From assembly GCF_009728995.1 (NCBI RefSeq), contig NZ_VTZW01000003.1, positions 346,341-410,340 of the forward strand: 64,000 nt of DNA, read 5' to 3'. Position 1 is the first letter of the stretch, and each line of letters starts with the position of its first letter. The DNA is from Streptomonospora sp. PA3 (GTDB lineage: Bacteria; Actinomycetota; Actinomycetes; Streptosporangiales; Streptosporangiaceae). Under the pieces are notes generated by a model. It had not been told where the DNA came from, searched no databases, and saw only the letters and a program-made list of their open reading frames with translations. Positions 10,743 through 18,917 of the stretch are shown here, one piece after another. The position numbers and the translations under genes are program-made.

Positions 10743-11201
10743 CGGTATCGGTCCTCCGTGCTGCAGTCGTCGGCGGGCGATGGCGGTTCCCACGTTATGC
10801 CACAGGGACGGCGCGGCCGCCGACGGTGCAGGTCCGCAAAAGCCCGCGGCGCTTTGAGAACGCCGCTCCGGTTCATTCGTTTTGTATGCTTTCTGTTATC
10901 TGCCGGCCAAGTCGGCGCGGGCTGCGCACCCGTCGCGGGTCCCTGTCTGGACGCGCGGCGGTGCAGGCGGCAGGGTGGCGCGCGGGCCGCCGAGCGAAAG
11001 CGGCCACCGGGGCGGACGTGCCGTCCGGCAGGGGCCGATTCGCGGGTGAGCCCGGGCGAAGCCCGGTCCGAAGATGGCAAGGTTAGTGGGGAGGACGGCT
11101 CCCACGAGGGACCCGGCGAAAGTGTCCGAAGTTCTGCCGCTTGAGTGTCCAGAAAGGAGAAGGCGCGAGTCGCCGCGCCTCCGAGGTGGGAGGAGGGCCT
11201 C
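10743..11201. promoter_or_regulatory. divergent control region between the membrane-protein operon and mtrA
   Basis: A 459-nt gap with an AT-rich patch at 10870-10902, unusual for this genome. On the plus strand TTCATT (10872-10877), an 18-nt spacer and TTATCT (10896-10901) form a weak promoter candidate for mtrA. The downstream stretch 10910-11140 is GC-rich and could be a long mtrA leader. No gene is recognisable. The promoter reading is inference. Confidence 0.35.
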
Positions 11202-11894
11202 GTGCCGGATACACCCATGAAGGGACGCGTACTGGTCGTCGACGACGACCTCGCTCTCGCTGAGATGTTGGGCATCGTCCTCAGAGGCGAAGGCTTCGAG
11301 CCGTCGTTCGTGCACGACGGCGACAAGGCCCTGGAGGCCTTCCGCGAGACCAAACCCGACCTCGTGCTGCTCGATCTGATGCTGCCCGGTGCCGACGGCA
11401 TCGACGTGTGCCGCCAGATCCGCGCCGAGTCGGGCGTACCGATCGTGATGCTCACCGCCAAGAGCGACACCGTGGACATCGTGCTGGGCCTGGAGTCCGG
11501 CGCCGACGACTACATCGTCAAGCCGTTCAAGCCCAAGGAGCTGGTCGCGCGCGTGCGGGTGCGCCTGCGCCGCACCGAGGAGCCGGCGCCCGAGGTGCTG
11601 CAGATCGGCGACATCACCATCGACGTCGCGGGCCACTCCGTGCGCCGCGACGGCGAACCGATCAGCCTCACCCCGCTGGAGTTCGACCTGCTGGTGGCGC
11701 TGGCGCGCAAGCCGCGCCAGGTCTTCACCCGCGAGGTCCTGCTGGAGCAGGTGTGGGGATACCGGCACGCGGCCGACACCCGGCTGGTCAACGTGCACGT
11801 GCAGCGGCTGCGCGCCAAGATCGAGAAGGACCCGGAGCACCCGGAGGTCGTCGTGACCGTTCGGGGCGTCGGCTACAAGGCGGGCACCGCCTGA
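11202..11894 (+). CDS. mtrA: DNA-binding response regulator MtrA
   Basis: A 230-aa OmpR-family regulator. The receiver domain (about 7-120) shows the acidic pocket DDD (14-16), phospho-acceptor Asp58 in LVLLDLMLPG, and MLTAKSDTVD and KPFKPKELVARVR. The winged helix (about 135-228) carries LTPLEFDLLVALARKPRQVF and VNVHVQRLRAKIEKDPEHP. Near identity to actinobacterial MtrA is obvious by eye; the family controls cell division, cell-wall and development genes. I prefer GTG at 11202, five bases after AGGAGG (11191-11196), giving VPDTPMKGRVLVV. The ATG at 11217, which most homologues would suggest, has no well-placed Shine-Dalgarno. Operon mtrA-mtrB-lpqB. Confidence 0.95.
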   Translation: MPDTPMKGRVLVVDDDLALAEMLGIVLRGEGFEPSFVHDGDKALEAFRETKPDLVLLDLMLPGADGIDVCRQIRAESGVPIVMLTAKSDTVDIVLGLESGADDYIVKPFKPKELVARVRVRLRRTEEPAPEVLQIGDITIDVAGHSVRRDGEPISLTPLEFDLLVALARKPRQVFTREVLLEQVWGYRHAADTRLVNVHVQRLRAKIEKDPEHPEVVVTVRGVGYKAGTA

Positions 11895-11904
11895 TCCCCT
11901 CGCG

Positions 11905-13656
11905 ATGGCACAGGTGACGGGCGATGTCGAGACCGAGTACGCGGCGCAGCCGGAACAGGACCGGGCCGCCGCGCGTTCGCGTTGGCACCGCTTGGCCGCG
12001 CTTCCGCTGCGCTGCTACCTGAGTGCGCAGCGCGGCGCCCGCGCGCTGGTGCGCGGCGTGCACTCGCGCTGGCGGCGCTCGCTGCAGCTGCGCGTGGTCA
12101 CCACGACACTGCTCATCTCCGCGCTGGTCACTGCGGTGCTGGGCTTCTTCCTGGTCCAGCAGGTACTGACCGGCCTGCTCGACGCCAAGCGCGAAGCCGC
12201 GCTCAACGACCACAAGGCCGGGTTGGACCAGGCCGTCAGCATCATGCAGGAGGGCGACCAGAGCGCCGACCAGGACGGCATGGCCCGCGAGATCACCGCC
12301 GAGCTGAGCAACCACAGCGGCACCACCGGCCTGTACGAGGTGGCCATGCTGCCCGACGTGGGCGGGCTGCGGGGCTATGCCACCGTCGACGAGGCCAGCG
12401 TCCCCGAGCGGCTGCGCGAAGAGGTCGGCGACAGCCCGGAACTGGGCACGCAGTACGTCACCTACACCCAGATCGTGCGCGACGACTCCCGCTCACCCGG
12501 CCTGGTCGTGGGCGCGCGGCTGTCCAACGCCTACGAGCTGTACTACCTCTTCCCGATGGACCACGAGCAGCAGATGCTCGACCTCGTGCAGAACACGGTC
12601 TTCCTCGTCGGCACCGCGCTGATCCTGCTGCTGGCCGTCATCGCCTACGTGGTGACCCGCCAGGTCGTGATCCCGGTGCGCGCGGCGGCCGGCTCGGCGG
12701 AGCGGCTGTCCTCGGGCGACCTCTCGGAGAGGATGAAGGTGCGCGGCGAGGACGACCTCGCCCGCCTCGCGCTGTCGTTCAACGACATGGCCGGCAATCT
12801 GCAGGAGAAGATCCGCGAACTGGAGGAGCTGTCCCAGGTCCAGCGCCAGTTCGCCTCCGACGTCTCACACGAGCTGCGCACCCCGCTCACCACCATCCGC
12901 ATGGCGGGCGACCTGCTGTATGAGGACCGCGACGAGCTGGAACCGCACATGAGCCGCTCGGTGGAGCTGCTGCAGAGCCAGCTGGAGCGCTTCGAGGAGC
13001 TGCTGGCCGACCTGCTGGAGATCAGCCGCCACGACGCCGGCGCGGCCACGCTGTCGATGGAGTCGGTCGACGTGCGCGACGCGGTGATGAAGGCGGTGGG
13101 CGACGCCGAGCAGATCGCCGAGAAGACGGGCATCAAGGTCGTGATGCGGCTGCCCGCCGAGCCCTGCACCGCCGAGTTCGACGTGCGCCGCATCAACCGC
13201 ATCCTGCGCAACCTCATCGTCAACGCCATCGAGCACAGCGAGGGCAAGGACGTCATCGTCACCGCCGCGGGCGACCGCGATGCCGTGGCCGTGGCCGTGC
13301 GCGACTTCGGCGTCGGCCTCAAGGAGGGCGAGGAGCACCTGTGCTTCGACCGCTTCTGGCGTGCCGACCCCGCGCGGGCGCGCACCACCGGAGGCACCGG
13401 GCTGGGCCTGTCCATCGCCAAGGAGGACGCCCAGCTGCACGGCGGTTGGCTGCAGGCCTGGGGCATGCCCGGCAAGGGGTCGCAGTTCCGGCTCTCACTG
13501 CCGCGCCGGGAGGGCCAGGAACTGCGCGGGTCCCCGCTGCCGCTGGCTCCGCCGGAAATGGCCACCGGGCGCGTCCGCGGCCTGTCCGCGGCGATGGGCG
13601 AGCGCACGTCGAACACGACCGGCGCAGGCGCAGGCACCACCGAGGAGGTCTCGTGA
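11905..13656 (+). CDS. mtrB: sensor histidine kinase MtrB
   Basis: A 583-aa membrane kinase partner of MtrA. A basic cytoplasmic N-terminus is followed by helix 1 (about 68-88), an extracytoplasmic sensor loop to about 230, helix 2 (about 233-253) and HAMP. The dimerisation/phosphotransfer box SHELRTPLTTIRMAGDLLY carries His322. The catalytic domain has NLIVNAIEHS, DFGVGL and TGGTGLGLSIAKE. The tail after about residue 535 is low-complexity. It starts 10 nt after mtrA and its stop overlaps the lpqB start, so the three genes form an operon. In related systems LpqB modulates MtrB. Confidence 0.95.
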   Translation: MAQVTGDVETEYAAQPEQDRAAARSRWHRLAALPLRCYLSAQRGARALVRGVHSRWRRSLQLRVVTTTLLISALVTAVLGFFLVQQVLTGLLDAKREAALNDHKAGLDQAVSIMQEGDQSADQDGMAREITAELSNHSGTTGLYEVAMLPDVGGLRGYATVDEASVPERLREEVGDSPELGTQYVTYTQIVRDDSRSPGLVVGARLSNAYELYYLFPMDHEQQMLDLVQNTVFLVGTALILLLAVIAYVVTRQVVIPVRAAAGSAERLSSGDLSERMKVRGEDDLARLALSFNDMAGNLQEKIRELEELSQVQRQFASDVSHELRTPLTTIRMAGDLLYEDRDELEPHMSRSVELLQSQLERFEELLADLLEISRHDAGAATLSMESVDVRDAVMKAVGDAEQIAEKTGIKVVMRLPAEPCTAEFDVRRINRILRNLIVNAIEHSEGKDVIVTAAGDRDAVAVAVRDFGVGLKEGEEHLCFDRFWRADPARARTTGGTGLGLSIAKEDAQLHGGWLQAWGMPGKGSQFRLSLPRREGQELRGSPLPLAPPEMATGRVRGLSAAMGERTSNTTGAGAGTTEEVS

Positions 13657-15560
13657 GCAGCACGGCCGGCGCCCCCTGGGGGCGCGCGCGGCGCACCGCC
13701 GCCGCGGCGGCCGCCGCGGCACTGGCTCTGGGGCTGTCGGCGTGTGCGACGGTGCCCAGCAGCGGCCCCGTCGTCGAAGGGGCCGGCGGTGACGCCGGCT
13801 CGGCCTCCGGCAGCGGCTACGTGCGCCAGCTGCCGCCCGGCCCCCAGCCCGGCGTCGACCCCGAAGGGCTCGTGCGCGGCTTCCTCAAGAGCATGGGCAG
13901 CTTCGAGGAGAACCACAGCGCCGCCCGCGAGTACCTGGCCTCCGAACCCAGGACGGACTGGGCGCCCAACGGCCGGGTGCTGGTCTATGAGGACACCGAC
14001 AAGCTCGCCATCGACACCCGGGTGGGCGACGACGGCGAGACGGCGACGGTGCGGCTGCTCGGCAGCCGGATGGCCCTCATCGACCGGGGCGGGCAGTACC
14101 TCCCCGCCGACGCCGGCCAGGTCATCGACATCACGCTGGAACTGGTGCGCAACGGCGACGGCCAGTGGCGGATCTCCGACCCGCCCGAGCACCTGGTGCT
14201 CAGCCGCAGCGACGTCGACCTGGCCTACCGGCCGCTGAACCTGTACTTCTTCAACCGCGACCGCAGCACCCTGGTGCCCGACCCGGTGTTCCTGCCGGTC
14301 AGCAGCGACCGCTCGGCCACCCGGCTGGTGAAGATGCTGGTCGACGGCCCCACGAGCTGGCTCGACGCGGCCGTGGAGTCGGCCTTCCCCGAGGACGCGA
14401 CCGCCGATGTCGCCTACGACGCCGGCGCGGTCACGGTCGAGGTCCACTCCGCCGCCGGCGGCGCCAAGCAGCGCTTCGGCATGGGGGCGCAGCTCGTGTG
14501 GACGCTGCGCCAGCTCCCCGAGGTCCAGGAACTGACACTGCGGGTGGGCGGCCAGGAGATCGAGATCCCCGGTGACGAGAGCCAGAACCTGCTCACCGGC
14601 GGCGGCGACTGGGAGTCGGTCAACCCCTCGGGGGTCACCGGCAACCTGCGCGCCTACTTCGTCCGCGACGGGGAGATGTGGTCGCTGGAAAGCGACAGCC
14701 GCGACACCATGCCCCAGGAGAACCGCGTCCAGGGCGCGGCCGGTACGGGCCGGATCCCGCTGGAGCAGCACGCCGTCTCCCTGGACGAGGACCAGGTGGC
14801 CGGCATCCGCGCCGGCGGCCGGGAGGTCGTCGTCGCCGCGACCGACCAGGGCAGCGAATACGCCACCGTGCTCTCGGGAGGCCGCTACACGTCGCTGTCG
14901 TGGGACGGCTACGGGAACCTGTGGGTGACCGAGGACGTCTCGACCGGCGGCGACGGGCCCGGGCAGCAGGAGGAGGCCCAGTCCCTCGCCGAGGACACCG
15001 AGCGCGGCGACACCACCCCTTCGCCCTCCCCCTCCGGCGACGGCGGCGGAGACCCCGGCACCCGCGTGTGGATGCTGCGCGGCGGCGCCGACCCCGTCGA
15101 GGTCGACGTCCCCGACCTGGCCGACACCCAGGTCAGCGCGCTGCGGCTGTCGCGCGACGGCACCCGCGCGGCGGTGCTCAGCAACGACGGCGAGGGCACC
15201 GGGACCGAGCTGACGGTGGGCCGCGTCGTCCACTCCGACGGCGGGGTCACCCTCAGCGGGGAGCTTCCGCTGGCCACGGAGCTGGAGGAGATCTCCGACG
15301 TCTCCTGGCGGGGCGGCGACCAGCTCGCCGTGCTCGGCCGCACCGAGGAGGACGCCGCCAAGGGCTACCTGGTGTCGCTGGACGGCAGCACCGAGACCAC
15401 GAGCGCCGGTGCGCCCTCGGGTACCGACATGGTCGGGATCACCGCGGCGCCGGGGCTTCCGCTGCTCTCCAGCACCGAGGACGACCACGTCTGGATGACC
15501 AACGACCGGATCAACTGGCAGCGGGTCATCGACGGCACCAACCCGGTGTACCCCGGCTGA
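13653..15560 (+). CDS. lpqB: lipoprotein LpqB (GerMN and beta-propeller-like domains)
   Basis: A 635-aa predicted lipoprotein. A basic n-region and long Ala-rich h-region end in lipobox LSAC with Cys31 as lipidation site. A GerMN domain lies at about 220-330, followed by a beta-propeller-like LpqB domain, interrupted by an acidic Ser/Pro/Gly linker near residues 430-470. Known LpqB proteins interact with MtrB outside the membrane and tune MtrA phosphorylation and cell-wall homeostasis. GTG at 13653 overlaps the mtrB stop (GTGA), giving translational coupling. Confidence 0.94.
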   Translation: MSSTAGAPWGRARRTAAAAAAAALALGLSACATVPSSGPVVEGAGGDAGSASGSGYVRQLPPGPQPGVDPEGLVRGFLKSMGSFEENHSAAREYLASEPRTDWAPNGRVLVYEDTDKLAIDTRVGDDGETATVRLLGSRMALIDRGGQYLPADAGQVIDITLELVRNGDGQWRISDPPEHLVLSRSDVDLAYRPLNLYFFNRDRSTLVPDPVFLPVSSDRSATRLVKMLVDGPTSWLDAAVESAFPEDATADVAYDAGAVTVEVHSAAGGAKQRFGMGAQLVWTLRQLPEVQELTLRVGGQEIEIPGDESQNLLTGGGDWESVNPSGVTGNLRAYFVRDGEMWSLESDSRDTMPQENRVQGAAGTGRIPLEQHAVSLDEDQVAGIRAGGREVVVAATDQGSEYATVLSGGRYTSLSWDGYGNLWVTEDVSTGGDGPGQQEEAQSLAEDTERGDTTPSPSPSGDGGGDPGTRVWMLRGGADPVEVDVPDLADTQVSALRLSRDGTRAAVLSNDGEGTGTELTVGRVVHSDGGVTLSGELPLATELEEISDVSWRGGDQLAVLGRTEEDAAKGYLVSLDGSTETTSAGAPSGTDMVGITAAPGLPLLSSTEDDHVWMTNDRINWQRVIDGTNPVYPG

Positions 15561-15705
15561 AGCCGCCGGGCCGGCGCCCTCCTGCGGTCGGGAGGGGCCG
15601 CGAGGAAGCCGGCCGCCGGGGGACCCGGGGCCGGGGCCGGGCTCGTCGTCCACAGGCGCCGGATCGGTGTGGCGGAGCCGGGCGGCGGGAGCCGAACCTG
15701 AGGCC

Positions 15706-16464
15706 ATGAGCGAAGCGACCCCCTCCCCGCCCACCCGTTCCGCACGTACCGGCCCGCCCGCACCCGCGGGCGGGCCCGGGTCCCGCGCCCGGCGCCGGGC
15801 ACCCCGTGCCCTCGACTCCCTCGCGGCCGCCCTGGCCGGCCTTCTCGGGCTGCTCCTCGGCGACCACTGCGCCGGGTGCTCGCGGCCCGGCGGCCGGCTG
15901 TGCGCCCACTGCGCCCGCGCGCTGGGCTCCCGCGCCCGTCCGTGCCGCCGCCGCGCGGGCTGCCCGCCGGTGTGGGCGGCGGGCGGCTACAGCGGTCTGG
16001 AGCGCAGCGTGCTGCTGGCGTTCAAGGAGCACGGTGCGCGCGCCCTCGCGGCGCCCCTCGGAGCCCGCCTGGCCCCGGCCGTGCACGCGGCGGCTGCCCG
16101 CCGGAACGTGCTGCTCGTCCCCGTCCCCGCCCGGCGGGCCGCATTGCGCCGGCGCGGCTACGATCCCGTGCTGCTGCTGGCGCGGGCCGCCGCGCGCCGC
16201 TGCGGTCCGGGCGTTCCACCCCCCGCCCCGGTTCTCGCCCACCGCCGCCGCGTCAGCGACCAGGTCGGACTGGGCCGCGACCGGCGCCGCGCCAACCTCA
16301 CCGGAGCCCTGGCGGTGCGTGCTCCCGCGGACGTCGCCGGGCGGCGGGTGATGGTCGTCGACGACGTGGTCACCACCGGTGCCACCCTTGCCGAGGCCGC
16401 GCGGGCGCTGCGCTGCTCGGGCGCCGTGGTCGTCGGCGGCGCCGTCCTCGCCGAGCGCTCTTGA
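15706..16464 (+). CDS. ComF-family phosphoribosyltransferase-like protein
   Basis: A 252-aa protein. It has an N-terminal four-cysteine zinc-binding motif (CAGCSRPGGRLCAHC, about 57-71) and a C-terminal type I phosphoribosyltransferase domain with the PRPP loop VMVVDDVVTTGAT. In naturally competent bacteria ComF acts in DNA uptake; in actinomycetes its function is unclear. ATG at 15706 is the first internal methionine, and the frame extends to 15667, so the N-terminus is uncertain. It lies between lpqB and hpf, as in other actinobacteria. Confidence 0.88.
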   Translation: MSEATPSPPTRSARTGPPAPAGGPGSRARRRAPRALDSLAAALAGLLGLLLGDHCAGCSRPGGRLCAHCARALGSRARPCRRRAGCPPVWAAGGYSGLERSVLLAFKEHGARALAAPLGARLAPAVHAAAARRNVLLVPVPARRAALRRRGYDPVLLLARAAARRCGPGVPPPAPVLAHRRRVSDQVGLGRDRRRANLTGALAVRAPADVAGRRVMVVDDVVTTGATLAEAARALRCSGAVVVGGAVLAERS

Positions 16465-17339
16465 TCGCGACCGCCGGCCCCGAGCGCATCCGCAGGGCCG
16501 GTCGCGCGGCACCGGCGATCCGGGGGCCGGGCGCAGCGCGGCCGCGCCGTCGGCGGCGGGATCGGGGGGCGAACAGGAAATCGGGCGGCGCCGAGCGCCG
16601 CGAATGCGGGCGGAGGCGGGCGCTGCGCGGTCGACTCGGGTGCCCCGATGGGCATACGGAGCGATATCAGCACCTGACATCCGGCGGAACTCGGGTTAGC
16701 GTTCAAGACATGGCACCCGTCCGGGTCCGTGGTTGCGCCGCGTACGGCGCCCTCTCGTGGGGGGCGCCGACTCGGCAAGCCGATGCCAGCCGCAGGCGAA
16801 ACGGCCCACGTAAGGCGACTTTTCGTCGACCGATCACGGTGCGGCTTAGAGGTAAGTCCTGCCCCGCAGAGGGTCCCGATGTCCCTCGGTCGCGGGAGAA
16901 GGGCAGTAGTCGCGCTCAAGCGCGGCGGGCCCCTCAGCAGGCGGATGTGGGGACGAAGACCAGGTCGGCCGGACGGGTGGCATCCACGGCCGGTGCGCGG
17001 ATCGGGGCAGGCGCCCCTCCGCGCGCCGGCTCCGGAGCCCCTGTTCTCGCCCCGCACGCCCCCGCCGGCGCCGTAGTGCGCCCGTCTGCGCCGCGTGTCC
17101 GGTTCCCTCCGCTGACCAGTGCCGATCCCTGCCCGCGGAGCGGATATGAGCCGTGATCTTGTGGGTATACGCAGAGCCAAACCAAAGACCGGCCGAGTCG
17201 CCGCGCGGCCCCGCAGGGGCGGCCGCGAGGCGGCGGAGAGGAGGGCAGCGGAGTCCTAGCGAGCTCCGCGCCCTTGCGCGGAGCGGCAGCACGAAAGCCG
17301 TGCCACCGCCATCGGTGGCCACGCGTTGAAGGGGGTCTT
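16465..17339 (+). promoter_or_regulatory. 875-nt intergenic region with a promoter candidate and long hpf leader
   Basis: No plausible gene. CTGACA (16674-16679), a 17-nt spacer and TAGCGT (16697-16702) make a good promoter; the same -10 hexamer occurs before ssrA. Transcription from there would give a leader of about 630 nt before hpf. Closer in, GGGTAT at 17163-17168 resembles the -10 of stress sigma factors of the SigB/SigF type, but no matching -35 is seen. The region between could hold a structured RNA; I recognise no known family. Confidence 0.4.
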
Positions 17340-18029
17340 GTGGACATCATCGTCAAAGGTCGACGCACCGGTGTCAGCGACAAGTTCCGGCAGCACGTCG
17401 AGAACAAGCTGACCAAGCTCTCCAAGTGGGAGAAGAAGGGCATGAGCGTCGATGTGGAGGTGTCCAAGGAGCGGAACCCGAAGCTCGCCGACATGTGCGA
17501 GCGGGTCGAGCTGACCATCCGCTCCACCGGCCCGGTGATCCGCAGCGAGGCGTCCGCCGACGACCGCTACAACGCCCTGGACATGGCGATCGACCGTATC
17601 GAGTCGCGGCTGCGCAAGCTGGCCGATCGCAAGAAGGTGCACAAGGGCAACCGCGCCCCGGTCTCGGTGGCCGCGGCCACCGCCGAACTCGCCGGCAACG
17701 GCCCCGGTGCACCGGCCGATACGGTGGATTCGGCCGTGGTCCCCGCACCTGCCGCGAGCCCCGATGAGAGCCCTGAGGAGTTCGACGGCAGCGCCGTCGA
17801 CGAGCAGTTCTCCGAGGACTTCGTCGAGCTCGACACCCAGGGCGACGGCCCCGTCATCGTCCGCGAGAAGTTCCATTCGGCCAAGCCGATGACCATCGAC
17901 CAGGCCCTCATGGAGATGGAACTCGTGGGGCACGACTTCTACCTGTTCCACGACGAGGACCGCAACGCCCCCAGCGTGGTCTACCGTCGCAAGGGCTTCA
18001 ACTACGGGGTGCTGCGCCTGGTCGACTGA
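17340..18029 (+). CDS. hpf: long-form ribosome hibernation-promoting factor
   Basis: A 229-aa protein of the long HPF class. The N-terminal S30AE domain (about 1-100) begins DIIVKGRRTGVSDKFRQHVE. A flexible acidic linker follows (about 105-165). The C-terminal dimerisation domain (about 170-229) contains REKFHSAKPMTIDQALMEMELVGHDFYLF and VVYRRKGFNYGVLRLVD. Long HPF alone joins 70S ribosomes into inactive 100S dimers in stationary phase or stress. GTG at 17340 is supported by AAGGGGGT just upstream and by the domain start; the open frame extends further but without homology. Followed by a strong hairpin (18048-18077). Confidence 0.95.
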   Translation: MDIIVKGRRTGVSDKFRQHVENKLTKLSKWEKKGMSVDVEVSKERNPKLADMCERVELTIRSTGPVIRSEASADDRYNALDMAIDRIESRLRKLADRKKVHKGNRAPVSVAAATAELAGNGPGAPADTVDSAVVPAPAASPDESPEEFDGSAVDEQFSEDFVELDTQGDGPVIVREKFHSAKPMTIDQALMEMELVGHDFYLFHDEDRNAPSVVYRRKGFNYGVLRLVD

Positions 18030-18047
18030 CCCGTCGGCCGGACCGGG

Positions 18048-18077
18048 GCGCCCGCCCTCCGAGGAGGCCGCGGGCGC
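18048..18077. terminator. hairpin between convergent hpf and the small membrane-protein gene
   Basis: GCGCCCGC (18048-18055) plus CCTCC pairs with GGAGG and GCGGGCGC (18070-18077), leaving a 2-nt apex and a 2-nt bulge. Its position 18 nt after the hpf stop suggests a bidirectional terminator. No U-tract follows, as is usual in high-GC actinomycetes. Confidence 0.6.
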
Positions 18078-18208
18078 GCCGGGCGCCTACCGCAGGCAAG
18101 GGCCGGGCGGGGCGCCCCCGCCCGGCCCCGGTGTGCCGGGTCGCCCGCGGCCTTCGCCCGCGCCGCCCGGAGGAGAGGCAGGCGGCGGCGGATGCCGGCT
18201 CGACGGGC

Positions 18209-18688
18209 TCAGGCCTCGGTTCTCCTGCCGTGATCGGCTCTGTCGTCGGTGGCGGGGCGATGGCCCTCCTCGCCCTCCGCGGTGCGCCGGTCCTCGGACT
18301 TGATGCGGTGCAGGGGCGTGTTGTGCGGTTCCTCCGACGCGTCGTGGGGGTCGTCCAGCACCACGTCGGTGAAGATGTCGGTCACCAGGAACAGCACACT
18401 TCCCACCGCCATCAGCCCCAGGCCGATGCCGATCAGCCACCAGTTCACGCTCAGCGAAATTCCGACCCCGCCGAGAACGAACCCGACGAGGAACACCGAC
18501 ACCGCGATCCACGAGCCCAGGCGGCCGCGGTGGGTCTTGGTGGGCGCGAAGTCCCCGGCTTCGCCCTGGTAACCGCGAACATAGCGCTGGGGCGTCTGGG
18601 GAGGACCCGGGCGCTGCAGCTCCTCGTCCGCCGGCGGCGCGGCGGGGATCCCCTCGGCCCGGCCGCTCGGGCTCTCGCCATCCGTCAT
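18209..18688 (-). CDS. small two-helix membrane protein of unknown function
   Basis: A 159-aa protein. The polar N-terminus (about 1-60) is followed by two transmembrane helices (SWIAVSVFLVGFVLGGVGIS and LIGIGLGLMAVGSVLFLVTDIF, about 68-115) and a charged, His/Asp/Arg-rich tail. It resembles small actinobacterial membrane proteins found near hpf/secA, perhaps the HGxxPAAW group, though that motif is not visible. ATG at 18688 is preceded by GGGAGGT at good spacing; the longer frame to 18775 is less likely. Function unknown. Confidence 0.72.
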   Translation of the reverse strand: MTDGESPSGRAEGIPAAPPADEELQRPGPPQTPQRYVRGYQGEAGDFAPTKTHRGRLGSWIAVSVFLVGFVLGGVGISLSVNWWLIGIGLGLMAVGSVLFLVTDIFTDVVLDDPHDASEEPHNTPLHRIKSEDRRTAEGEEGHRPATDDRADHGRRTEA

Positions 18689-18917
18689 TGCGGCACCTCC
18701 CAGGTACCAGTCGGTGTGCACAGCCCGTTTAGGGGCGGAATAACCCGAAGTGCGGGCGGCAAACCGGGCGTCCACCGGCGGGTATGCAGCCGTGACGGGG
18801 ATGTGACCATCCGTGCATGCACGCGGGGGCGGGCGGGTCGCCTAGGATGGAACGCTGGGGGTCAAGGATCCGTCCGCCTCCAGATGCGGGCCCAGATCTG
18901 CGAGGAGCGCATAAGAA

